From: Verrucomicrobiia bacterium
GTDB lineage: Bacteria; Verrucomicrobiota; Verrucomicrobiia; Verrucomicrobiales; DEV007
DNA length: 39,235 bases
Direction: 5' to 3'
Assembly (NCBI GenBank): GCA_020439945.1
Contig: JAGRPB010000030.1
Location: 1 to 39,235, forward strand
The notes beneath the pieces are model-generated. The model worked only from the letters and a program-made list of their open reading frames with translations. It was not told the origin of the DNA and did no database searches. The position numbers and the translations under genes were made by a program. This document shows, one piece after another, positions 32,898 through 39,235 of the stretch (its first letter is position 1; every line of letters begins with the position of its first letter).

Positions 32898-35156
32898 ATG
32901 CCGAAAGTCGCCAAAGTACTCATCGATGGAGCGACCAGTGATCTCCAGTTCGATTACCTGGTTCCCGACGATCTGAACGATCGCATCCTCGCGGGCTGCC
33001 GGGTCCGCATTCCCCTGCGAAACCGGCCCGCCATCGGCACCGTCATGGCGATCGTCGAACCTGGCGACGCCGATGATACCTGGCGGGGAAAACTGAAGCC
33101 TATCGCGGGACTGGTCGATCAGGAACCCATCCTCACGCCGCCGCTTTTTCGGATGGCGGACTGGATTGCCGACTACTACCTGGCCTCGCGCGAGGCGGTG
33201 CTACGATCCATGATCCCCCAGGCGGCCCGGGCGGGTGAAGGGACCGAGAAGATTCGCAAGATCGTCGTCCTCAAAACCGATCCCGATTCCGAGGCGTTCG
33301 ACGCTCTCGGCAAACGCGCCAAACGGCAGGCGGATCTCGTGACATACCTCCGCGAACGCCCCGGTCAACAGGGTTTCCTCGCCGATCTGACAGGGTCAAG
33401 TCTCCGATTCGGTCGTCCCACCATCACCGCGCTGGAAAAGGCCGGTATCGTCGAAGTGCGGGACGAAACCGTGGCCCGCGATCCGTTCGCCGGCGAGGAA
33501 TTCCTCCCCAGTGACTCCCTGACCCTGAACCCCGAGCAGGAATCCGCCTTCCACCGAATCATCGAAGCGATCGGTACCGCGGGCGAGCAGGCTCCCTCTC
33601 CCATCCTGCTCCGTGGAGTAACCGGCAGCGGCAAGACCGAAATCTATCTCCAGGCGATTCAACATGTCATCGACCAGGGACGTGGCGCCATCGTGCTGGT
33701 TCCGGAAATCTCGCTGACTCCCCAGACGGCGGATCGATTCAAACAGCGATTCGCCGCGATCCAGAAACAGGTCGCCATCCTCCACAGCCATCTCAGCCAG
33801 GGCGAACGTCATGACGAGTGGCGGAAAGTCCTGCGCCGGGAGGCCCGTATCGTCATCGGAGCCCGCAGTGCGATTTTCGCCCCGGTCGACAATCTGGGCC
33901 TGATCGTGGTGGACGAGGAACATGAGAATTCCTACAAGCAGGAGACGGTTCCCCGCTACCACGGCCGCGATCTGGCGGTGGTGCGGGGGCACTTGGAAAA
34001 GTGCGCCGTCATCCTGGGCAGCGCCACGCCCTCGCTGGAATCGTGGCAAAATGTCGATTCCGGCAAGTACGAACTCGTCGAGCTGAACCAACGCATCGAC
34101 GATCGCGCCATGCCGTTGATTCGGGTCATCGACATGAAACTCGAATCGCGGAAAAATCCGGGTGGTCCGGCGATCCTCTCCTCGAAACTTCGGATGGCGA
34201 TGGAGGAGCGTCTCGCCGATGGCGAACAGGTCATCCTGTTCCTGAATCGCCGCGGTTTTGCCCGCTCCATGCTCTGTCCGGAATGCGGCTTCGTGGCCGA
34301 ATGCCCGCACTGCGATCTCGCCCTGACGTTTCACCGCGAGGAGGACCGCCTGATCTGCCACCTCTGTGGTCACGGTCGTGTCGCGCCCAAGCGCTGTCCC
34401 GAATGCGGAACCCGGGCGATCACGATGGCCGGCTACGGAACCGAGAAAGTCGAATCGGTCATTCGTTCCGTTTTCGATGACGCGAGGGTAGCCCGTGTCG
34501 ATACCGATACGATGCGACGGAAAGGCCAACTCCAGGAGACACTGAAGGCTTTCAAACAACGCAAGGTCGACATTCTCATCGGCACCCAGATGATCGCCAA
34601 GGGGCACCATTTTCCCAATGTGACCCTGGTCGGTGTCCTGAATGCCGATATCGGACTCCATGTGCCGGATTTCCGGGCCAGCGAGCGCACATTCCAACTC
34701 CTCACCCAGGTCGCGGGACGAGCCGGTCGCGGCGAGATCGCCGGCGAAGTCGTGGTCCAGACTTTCACGCCCCACGCTCCGGCGATCCAGTTCGCCCGTC
34801 ATCACGACTTCATCGGATTTGCCACCCAGGAGCTGGAAATGCGGGAACAGTTTCGTTTCCCTCCCTTCCTCCACCTCGCCGTGGTCACCGTTCGTTCCGT
34901 TCACAAGGAGCGGGCCGAGTTCACCCTTCAAACCCTGCATCGCCGGCTGAAACGCAAGCTGCCGGAAGGGATCCAGATGACCGATCCGCTGCCCAGTCCC
35001 CTCGTTCGGTCGCACGACCAGTGGCGTTTCCAGGTCACCATGAAATCTCCCAGCGCCCGCCGTCTGGGGCGTCATCTGAAAGAAATCATCGATGGCCTGA
35101 CCTTTCCCGAAGACGTGCTCGTCACGGTCGACATGGACGCCTACAACCTCTCCTGA
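32898..35156 (+). CDS. priA: Primosomal protein N' (replication restart helicase PriA)
   Basis: 752 residues from the ATG at 32898, where the PriA N-terminal 3'-OH-binding domain begins (KVLIDGATSDLQFDYLVPDDL); an upstream in-frame GTG at 32874 adds 8 residues. Helicase motifs: Walker A GVTGSGKT (240-247), DEEH (339-342), GSATPSLES, and motif V/VI in LIGTQMIAKGHHFPNV and QVAGRAGRG. The zinc-binding insert is complete (CPECGF, CPHC, CHLCGHG, CPECG). PriA reloads the replisome at stalled forks and D-loops. It is the first of four rightward genes (priA, yicC, gmk, coaC), a cluster frequently found together in bacteria. A weak copy of the window's dispersed repeat lies inside it at 33387-33412. 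Confidence 0.97.
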   Translation: MPKVAKVLIDGATSDLQFDYLVPDDLNDRILAGCRVRIPLRNRPAIGTVMAIVEPGDADDTWRGKLKPIAGLVDQEPILTPPLFRMADWIADYYLASREAVLRSMIPQAARAGEGTEKIRKIVVLKTDPDSEAFDALGKRAKRQADLVTYLRERPGQQGFLADLTGSSLRFGRPTITALEKAGIVEVRDETVARDPFAGEEFLPSDSLTLNPEQESAFHRIIEAIGTAGEQAPSPILLRGVTGSGKTEIYLQAIQHVIDQGRGAIVLVPEISLTPQTADRFKQRFAAIQKQVAILHSHLSQGERHDEWRKVLRREARIVIGARSAIFAPVDNLGLIVVDEEHENSYKQETVPRYHGRDLAVVRGHLEKCAVILGSATPSLESWQNVDSGKYELVELNQRIDDRAMPLIRVIDMKLESRKNPGGPAILSSKLRMAMEERLADGEQVILFLNRRGFARSMLCPECGFVAECPHCDLALTFHREEDRLICHLCGHGRVAPKRCPECGTRAITMAGYGTEKVESVIRSVFDDARVARVDTDTMRRKGQLQETLKAFKQRKVDILIGTQMIAKGHHFPNVTLVGVLNADIGLHVPDFRASERTFQLLTQVAGRAGRGEIAGEVVVQTFTPHAPAIQFARHHDFIGFATQELEMREQFRFPPFLHLAVVTVRSVHKERAEFTLQTLHRRLKRKLPEGIQMTDPLPSPLVRSHDQWRFQVTMKSPSARRLGRHLKEIIDGLTFPEDVLVTVDMDAYNLS

Positions 35157-35213
35157 ATCTCGGATTCGGGTTGTCAGGCCGTGAGAGCCGTATACCATCG
35201 AAGCCCCCCGACT

Positions 35214-36089
35214 ATGAAAAGCATGACTGGATTTGGCCAAGGTGAGGCCACGGATGAAACCTGGACGGTCTCTGTCGAGCTGACCGGAGTGAACCGCAAG
35301 CAGACCGACATCGCGATCAATCTGCCCGGCCGCCTGGTGGATCTGGAGCCCGATGTCCGTCGCCGAATTTCGGAGCGAATCTCGCGCGGTCGGGTGAATG
35401 CGCGCGTCGCCGCCGAACGCCGTGGCGCGGGAGCGGGGCGACTGCAGGTGGACGAGGCCTTGGCCCGCGAATACGTGGAAGCCGCCCGTCGCGTCAGCCA
35501 AACCACAGGGGCGGACATGCGGATCGCCGCCGCCGACCTGTTCCGCGCTCCGGGCGTTTTCCGGATGGAGGAAACCGAAGCCGATCCCGAATCGCTTCGC
35601 GGCCTGGTCGAAAAGGCCGTCGATGGAGCCCTCGCCAAACTCATTCACATGCAGGAGGAGGAAGGCCGTCATCTTCGCTCCGATCTGGAGGCTCGCCTGA
35701 ATTCCATCGCCGATCACATCGAGGCGGTTCGCGTTCAGGCGCCGGACGTCGTTTCGATCTATCGGAAAAATCTCTTCACCCGACTCGAAAACGCGGGACT
35801 CGAACTCGACCTGAATGACGACCGCATCCTCCGCGAGATCGGCCTGTTCGCCGAGCGCTGCGACATCAGCGAGGAGTTGACGCGTATCGACAGTCACCTC
35901 CGCCAGTTCCGTCGCTATTTTGAGAGCGGAGAAGCCGCGGGCCGTCCGCTGGATTTCCTCTGTCAGGAGCTCAACCGCGAGTTCAACACCATCGGCAGCA
36001 AGGCGAACGACGCGGGCATCGCGCAACGTATCGTGAATGCCAAGACCGAACTGGAAAAGATCCGGGAGCAGGTTCAGAATGTGCAGTAG
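35214..36089 (+). CDS. yicC: YicC/YloC-family endoribonuclease
   Basis: 291 residues from the ATG at 35214, beginning MKSMTGFGQG, the invariant start of the family; the upstream frame to 35181 is not conserved. The N-terminal domain (to ~155) includes VELTGVNRKQTDIAINLPGRLVDLEPDVRRRI, like the VEIrsVNhRfld... block. The C-terminal domain carries DISEELTRIDSHLRQFRRYF, GRPLDFLCQELNREFNTIGSKAND and ends in KTELEKIREQVQNVQ, typical for YicC. Homologues have been described as endoribonucleases, including small-RNA degradation in E. coli. It is directly upstream of gmk, a widely conserved pairing. Confidence 0.95.
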   Translation: MKSMTGFGQGEATDETWTVSVELTGVNRKQTDIAINLPGRLVDLEPDVRRRISERISRGRVNARVAAERRGAGAGRLQVDEALAREYVEAARRVSQTTGADMRIAAADLFRAPGVFRMEETEADPESLRGLVEKAVDGALAKLIHMQEEEGRHLRSDLEARLNSIADHIEAVRVQAPDVVSIYRKNLFTRLENAGLELDLNDDRILREIGLFAERCDISEELTRIDSHLRQFRRYFESGEAAGRPLDFLCQELNREFNTIGSKANDAGIAQRIVNAKTELEKIREQVQNVQ

Positions 36090-36149
36090 CTGATCCTGCC
36101 GGGCTGAACGACCCCATCGGCGCCTCGTCCTTTTCCCGTCTACCAATTC

Positions 36150-36800
36150 ATGTCGATCGAGCTTCAGCGCCGCGGAATTCTCTGCATCGTTTCGGGTCCC
36201 AGCGGGTCGGGAAAAACGACGCTCTGCCGCGCTTTGAGCCAGGCGGATCCGCTCTGCGACTATGCCGTTTCCTGCACCACGCGCCAGCCGCGCTCCGGTG
36301 AAGAGGACGGCAAAGATTATCACTTTCTCGACCGCGACGATTTCGAGGAACGCACCACGCGGGGCGAATTTCTCGAATGGGCGGAAGTCCACGGAAATCT
36401 CTATGGAACGCTCAAAAGCGCCGTTCTCAGCCGAATCTCCCGAGGCCAGGACGTTCTCATGGACATCGACGTCCAGGGCGCCCGTCTCGTGCGAAAAAAT
36501 CCCGATCCCGCGATCGCCGAAGCCATCGTCGACATTTTCATCCTCCCCCCAAGCCGCGAAGAACTGAAGCGACGTCTCAGCGGTCGGGGCACCGAAGACT
36601 CCGATCAACTCGCGCTGCGAATGACGAACGCGCTCGAGGAAATGCGCCATTGGCGGGACTACGGTTACACCATTGTGAGCGGCAGCCACGAGGCGGATCT
36701 GCACCGGTTCCGGGCCATTGTGGAGGGTGAACGATGCCGCACCCGGCGCCTTCACGGCGACGACGGACTGGTGGAAGAACATCCCGACCTCTTTGCGTGA
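36150..36800 (+). CDS. gmk: Guanylate kinase
   Basis: 216 residues, typical size. P-loop GPSGSGKTT (16-24); the GMP-binding block SCTTRQPRSGEEDGKDYHFLDRDDFE (Ser/Arg/Tyr residues) from about residue 41; EFLEWAEVHGNLYGT, the conserved YGT segment; and VLMDIDVQGA in the core strand. ATP-dependent phosphorylation of GMP to GDP in the cytoplasm. It starts 60 bp after yicC; the usual neighbour rpoZ (omega) is not found and coaC follows instead. Confidence 0.97.
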   Translation: MSIELQRRGILCIVSGPSGSGKTTLCRALSQADPLCDYAVSCTTRQPRSGEEDGKDYHFLDRDDFEERTTRGEFLEWAEVHGNLYGTLKSAVLSRISRGQDVLMDIDVQGARLVRKNPDPAIAEAIVDIFILPPSREELKRRLSGRGTEDSDQLALRMTNALEEMRHWRDYGYTIVSGSHEADLHRFRAIVEGERCRTRRLHGDDGLVEEHPDLFA

Positions 36801-36819
36801 CGGCCGAAAGAAAACGATA

Positions 36820-37404
36820 GTGCCCACCGTGAGCGACACCCCTGTCACTGCCGAAGATTCCCGCCAGCCCAACGTCGTCCTCGGCGTGACTGGGTCCATC
36901 GCCGCCTATCGCGCCGCCGACATCGCCAGCCAACTGACCAAGCGCGGCTGCGAGGTGCATGTGGTGATGACGGACGACGCGCGGGAATTCATCACCCCGC
37001 TGACTCTCCAGGTGCTGTCGCGCCAACCGGTCACCACCAGTCTCTACGACGAAAAACACAGCTGGCACCCGGGCCACATCCAGCTCGCCGACGACGCCGA
37101 CCTTTTCCTGATCGCCCCCGCCACCGCCAACACGCTCTCCAAGCTCGCGCTCGGCCTCGCCGATGACGCCCTGGGAGCCATCGCCCTTGCCTGCCGGGCA
37201 CCGATGCTGATCGCTCCGGCAATGAACGGCAAGATGTGGACCCACCCCGCGATCGAGGGGCACACGAAAACCCTGCGCGAGCGGGGCGTCGAGTTTATCG
37301 GACCGGAGGAGGGGCTGCTGGCCTGCGGCTACGAAGGCATCGGCCGCCTCTGGCCGGTCGAGGGAATCGTGGAAAAGGCGATGGAAATCCTGAACCGTAC
37401 TTGA
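36820..37404 (+). CDS. coaC: Phosphopantothenoylcysteine decarboxylase (CoaC domain only)
   Basis: 194 residues from the GTG at 36820 (an alternative GTG is at 36829); the longer opening from 36718 overlaps gmk by 83 bp and is not used. It is a flavoprotein of the HFCD group: LGVTGSIAAYRA (21-32, FMN-binding), GHIQLADDADLFLIAPATANTL with active-site His86, APAMNGKMW (132-140, the PxMNxxMW motif with Asn136) and GLLACGYEG (Cys169). It decarboxylates 4'-phosphopantothenoylcysteine to 4'-phosphopantetheine in CoA synthesis. In most bacteria CoaC is fused to the synthetase CoaB; here the CoaB half is absent, and the following gene points the other way, so coaB must be elsewhere. Ends near a palindromic repeat. 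Confidence 0.92.
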   Translation: MPTVSDTPVTAEDSRQPNVVLGVTGSIAAYRAADIASQLTKRGCEVHVVMTDDAREFITPLTLQVLSRQPVTTSLYDEKHSWHPGHIQLADDADLFLIAPATANTLSKLALGLADDALGAIALACRAPMLIAPAMNGKMWTHPAIEGHTKTLRERGVEFIGPEEGLLACGYEGIGRLWPVEGIVEKAMEILNRT

Positions 37405-37420
37405 GCGGTCCTTTCCCGGG

Positions 37421-37459
37421 ACTCAACAGGGTCAGGTGCGCGACCTTACCCTGTTGAAT
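37421..37459. repeat. Palindromic repeat between convergent coaC and the periplasmic-sensor gene
   Basis: ACTCAACAGGGT (37421-37432) pairs with ACCCTGTTGAAT (37448-37459) at 11 of 12 positions; an inner AGGT/ACCT pair leaves a GCGCG loop. It fills most of the 61-bp gap between converging genes. Close in sequence to 24061-24086 and 4538-4580. Confidence 0.75.
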
Positions 37460-37465
37460 CCACGG

Positions 37466-37933
37466 TCACGAATTCGTCTCCGGAATCGTGAGCCGTTCCG
37501 AGTCTCCGGAGTCGGCGGGCGGCGCGTCCTTTTTTGGATCGACGATTTTAAATCGGTGGTCGCGACGCCAGCGCTCGAGCATTTTTCGCGCCTTTTCCCG
37601 TTGGGGTTCGGTGAGAATCGGATCGACGCGGGTGACGAGTTCCTGTTCCAACATCTCCATGTCTTCGAGCAGGTAATCCCGCCGCAAAGCCCAGCGTTTT
37701 TCGAGCACATCGCGGATGATCGGCTCGAATTCCGCGCGTTGCGAATCGTTCAATTTCAGTTGTTTGGACAGATGTTCGGCAATGAATTCCTTGGACTTTT
37801 CCGAACGCCATCCCTCCGCCAATGGCACCACGCGGACAATGACGAACAGCAACGCCATCGCCCCGAGAAAGAATCCGAGGGCAAACACGGTGATCACGCC
37901 GCAACCGGCTTTGACCTTGGGAGAAACCTTCAT
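37466..37933 (-). CDS. Membrane-anchored CpxP/CnrX-like periplasmic sensor protein
   Basis: 155 residues. One N-terminal membrane segment (about 11-35) anchors a helical, highly charged domain that would lie in the periplasm. The domain has the layout of the LTxxQ/heavy-metal-resistance fold of CpxP, Spy, ZraP and CnrX: LKLNDSQRAEFEPII (a degenerate LTxxQ) followed by long helices and a second repeat-like ILTEPQREKARKMLERW. Members of that group act as chaperones or metal/stress sensors. No His/Cys metal-site cluster is evident, so metal binding is not shown. It starts 15 bp after the putative anti-sigma gene, as third gene of a sigma/anti-sigma/sensor cassette. Confidence 0.65.
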   Translation of the reverse strand: MKVSPKVKAGCGVITVFALGFFLGAMALLFVIVRVVPLAEGWRSEKSKEFIAEHLSKQLKLNDSQRAEFEPIIRDVLEKRWALRRDYLLEDMEMLEQELVTRVDPILTEPQREKARKMLERWRRDHRFKIVDPKKDAPPADSGDSERLTIPETNS

Positions 37934-37948
37934 GCGAATCGGGAGTAC

Positions 37949-38272
37949 TCAGAAGCCGGCGGTCGGAATCCAGTCGGAGAATTGCCAGAGAAGCGAATCC
38001 GCTCCTTCCGGGAGGCCGATGCCGTAAACCAAGGCGAAAAACAAGGCCAGCAGGGCCGCCACAGGCGTCAATCCCAGGGAGGTGCGCCACAGCCATTTGG
38101 AGAAGATCGGGAAAACGGCGCCCAAGGCATCCTCCTGTTCCCGAAGTTCCCTGATCCGGGCGCGAAGGCGCGTCTCGAATCCGGGGCGCGGCACCAAGTC
38201 CGGCTCATGGCCGGATGCCAGTTCGAGGAGGATGTCGAGCGGTGGCGGTTGGTTTGAGTTTCGATCGTTCAT
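37949..38272 (-). CDS. Putative single-pass anti-sigma factor
   Basis: 107 residues: ~60 cytoplasmic residues, one membrane segment (~64-86, SLGLTPVAALLALFFALVYGI) and a short periplasmic tail. The cytoplasmic part has a charged helix (PGFETRLRARIRELREQEDAL) of the kind that grips an ECF sigma factor; there is no zinc-finger (ZAS) His/Cys motif. The identification rests on position: its ATG is 6 bp after the sigma stop, and a periplasmic sensor gene follows. The layout matches CnrY-type anti-sigma factors, which are likewise small single-pass proteins without strong sequence conservation. Confidence 0.55.
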   Translation of the reverse strand: MNDRNSNQPPPLDILLELASGHEPDLVPRPGFETRLRARIRELREQEDALGAVFPIFSKWLWRTSLGLTPVAALLALFFALVYGIGLPEGADSLLWQFSDWIPTAGF

Positions 38273-38278
38273 CGGAGT

Positions 38279-38875
38279 TCAGGAGGTTCGGTGCGAGTCG
38301 AGGCGACGTTCCCGTTCACTCTGGCGGCGTTCATAGATTTCGCGGAGTCGTTTTCTGGCTCGGAATGCTCTTACTTTCACGTTGGATTCGCTCCAGCCGG
38401 TGAGTGCGGCGGCTTCCTTGATGCTGTGTTGTTCCAGATCGACCAGCGTGATGGCGAGTCGGTCCTTTTCGCCCAGTTCTTCGAGGAGACTCCGCACCAG
38501 TTCCCAGGCCTCGCGTCGTTGCGCGACCGGATCGGCCTCACCGGAGAAATCGATTTCGGGATGGGGCGGCATCTCGTCCACCAGCACTTCCGAATCACGT
38601 CGGCGTCGATGTTTGCGCAGAAAGTCATAACAGGTTCGCACGCTGATCCGCATGAACCAGTGTTCGAACGGGGCGTCTTCCCGATAGCTTTCGAGCCCTT
38701 TCCACGCCCGGATGAAAATCTCCTGAGCGAGATCCTCGAGTTCGTGGCGACCCCGGGCGAAGCGCGCCGCCATGGCGAACACCCGGTCCCGGTATCGACC
38801 GGCCAGATCGGCGAAAGCGTCATCGTCCCCCGCCACCGCGCGTTTGACCAGGTCGGAATCGTCACTCTCAGGCAC
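38279..38875 (-). CDS. ECF-type RNA polymerase sigma factor
   Basis: 198 residues if starting at GTG 38875, just before the conserved sigma2 region (SDLVKRAVAGDDDAFADLAGRY). Sigma2 includes HELEDLAQEIFIRAWKGLESY and FEHWFMRISVRTCYDFLRKH (-10 recognition and core binding); sigma4 includes SIKEAAALTGWSESNVKVRAFRARKRL (HTH for the -35 element). There is no sigma3, so it is an extracytoplasmic-function type. A TTG at 39016 is in frame but falls in the T tract of a hairpin. An ATG at 38916 with an excellent SD is in another frame. The downstream membrane protein and periplasmic protein are presumably its anti-sigma factor and sensor. The C-terminus is strongly basic. Confidence 0.9.
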   Translation of the reverse strand: MPESDDSDLVKRAVAGDDDAFADLAGRYRDRVFAMAARFARGRHELEDLAQEIFIRAWKGLESYREDAPFEHWFMRISVRTCYDFLRKHRRRRDSEVLVDEMPPHPEIDFSGEADPVAQRREAWELVRSLLEELGEKDRLAITLVDLEQHSIKEAAALTGWSESNVKVRAFRARKRLREIYERRQSERERRLDSHRTS

Positions 38876-39012
38876 AGGTTCGGGTTTACGGCAGGAATGG
38901 ACACTTGGCGAGTCATTGATGCGACCTCCCGTTGACTGCGGGCTGCCAGGCGAAAAAGACGCCGCTTTCCATGAGTTGGTTACAGCGGACTGGCCGAAAA
39001 CCTCGCAACGGC
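38876..39012 (-). other. Upstream region of the sigma-factor gene
   Basis: Contains GGGAGG (minus strand, 38930-38925) eight bases before an ATG at 38916 that is out of frame with the sigma gene. No recognisable ECF-type -35 GGAAC element was found on the coding strand here. Confidence 0.35.
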
Positions 39013-39054
39013 CCAAAAAGAAAACCGGGGACCGGCGAGTGTGCCAGTCCCCGG
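39013..39054 (-). terminator. Hairpin with T tract upstream of the sigma gene
   Basis: CCGGGGAC (39025-39032) pairs with GTCCCCGG (39047-39054), with three more pairs inside after one mismatch. On the minus strand the stem is followed by TTTTCTTTTT (complement of 39015-39024), so it resembles an intrinsic terminator pointing toward the sigma gene. Confidence 0.6.
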
Positions 39055-39086
39055 CATTCAGGGGGGAGGAGGAAATTGAAGATTGG

Positions 39087-39103
39087 GGAAGTCATCGACT
39101 TCC
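39087..39103. promoter_or_regulatory. Perfect inverted repeat between the two terminator-like hairpins
   Basis: GGAAGTC-ATC-GACTTCC, 7-bp arms around a 3-base centre. It could be a protein-binding dyad or a small stem; nothing around it decides between these. Confidence 0.35.
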
Positions 39104-39147
39104 TATGTGAAATTGCCGCGTTCGGAAGAGGTGTGACAAAACCCCGC

Positions 39148-39181
39148 AAAAAAACCTCCCGGAGCGATCCGGGAGGTTTTT
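39148..39181. terminator. Bidirectional intrinsic terminator near the right edge
   Basis: AAAACCTCCCGGA (39151-39163) and TCCGGGAGGTTTT (39168-39180) make a perfect 13-bp stem with a GCGA loop. Five T follow on the plus strand and seven on the minus strand. The core CCTCCCGG/CCGGGAGG is shared with the terminator at 32766-32804. Confidence 0.8.
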
Positions 39182-39235
39182 GGGAAAAAGCGCCGCTGAC
39201 GTCGGGTTGGAGGAACCGTGGAGCATGACCACGAC

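Noticed and set aside
33396..36899. 1167-codon open frame on the minus strand opposite priA, yicC and gmk
   Set aside because: It is antisense to three unmistakable genes and shows no domain; long antisense frames are expected from the codon bias of high-G+C DNA. The same applies to 28964-31336 (opposite yidC/jag) and 11171-13294.
39225..39235. ATG at 39225 preceded by GGAGG, possible first codons of a rightward gene
   Set aside because: Only 11 bases are in the window, so coding cannot be judged.
1..39235. CRISPR arrays, insertion sequences, prophage, rRNA or tRNA genes
   Set aside because: None seen: no regularly spaced repeats, transposase-like or phage-like proteins, or rRNA/tRNA structures were recognised by eye.

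Overview
The window is high-G+C, densely coded bacterial chromosome with Gram-negative features: a predicted outer-membrane beta-barrel, a lipoprotein, YidC with a large periplasmic domain, and a putative ECF sigma/anti-sigma pair. A sulfatase next to a SASA-type acetylesterase, a huge secreted chitinase with DxDGDG...EFLLGTDP modules, and several genes without a Shine-Dalgarno sequence suggest a member of the Verrucomicrobiota or a close PVC relative. This assignment is inferred from gene content and style; no marker gene was compared.

Layout. 1-4532: 3' end of leuA, recJ, then a sulfatase and a carbohydrate acetylesterase that diverge from each other. 4590-11009: leftward group valS, TPR lipoprotein, RmlC-like cupin protein, MsbA-type ABC exporter. 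11234-12274: exported cell-wall amidase. 12352-19746: one leftward gene for a ~2460-residue secreted protein with two GH18 chitinase domains, three Calx-beta domains, two CBM2 domains and a C-terminal barrel-like domain resembling GH6. It diverges from an AraC-type regulator across a 110-bp gap holding a perfect 10-bp dyad. 20928-25450: Cys-rich zinc-knuckle protein, sulfotransferase, GT2 and a GT4 with a degenerate extra copy of part of its own N-terminal domain. 25517-27390: TatD, SufE and GNAT genes, with a long ATTCGTG-type palindrome between tatD and sufE. 27746-31225: the classic rpmH-rnpA-yidD-yidC-jag order (rpmH is only 59 codons). 31442-32710: small zinc-ribbon protein and an outer-membrane protein with a strong terminator. 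32898-37404: priA, yicC, gmk and a stand-alone coaC. 37466-38875: leftward ECF sigma, one-TM putative anti-sigma and a CnrX/CpxP-like periplasmic protein. The right edge carries two terminator-like hairpins.

How the genes fit together. Most of the window is housekeeping: DNA repair and restart, tRNA charging, ribosome and membrane-protein biogenesis, nucleotide and CoA synthesis. The accessory part concerns polysaccharides: desulfation and deacetylation (sulfatase and SASA), chitin and possibly beta-glucan breakdown (giant chitinase, perhaps under the adjacent AraC regulator), and surface glycan synthesis or sulfation (GT2, GT4, sulfotransferase, cupin, ABC exporter).

Most notable: the GH6-like C-terminal domain of the chitinase, the internal duplication in the GT4, the CnrYXH-like sigma cassette with an out-of-frame SD/ATG, a terminator-like hairpin occupying the predicted valS leader, and a palindromic repeat family found at two convergent gene junctions and inside two coding regions.
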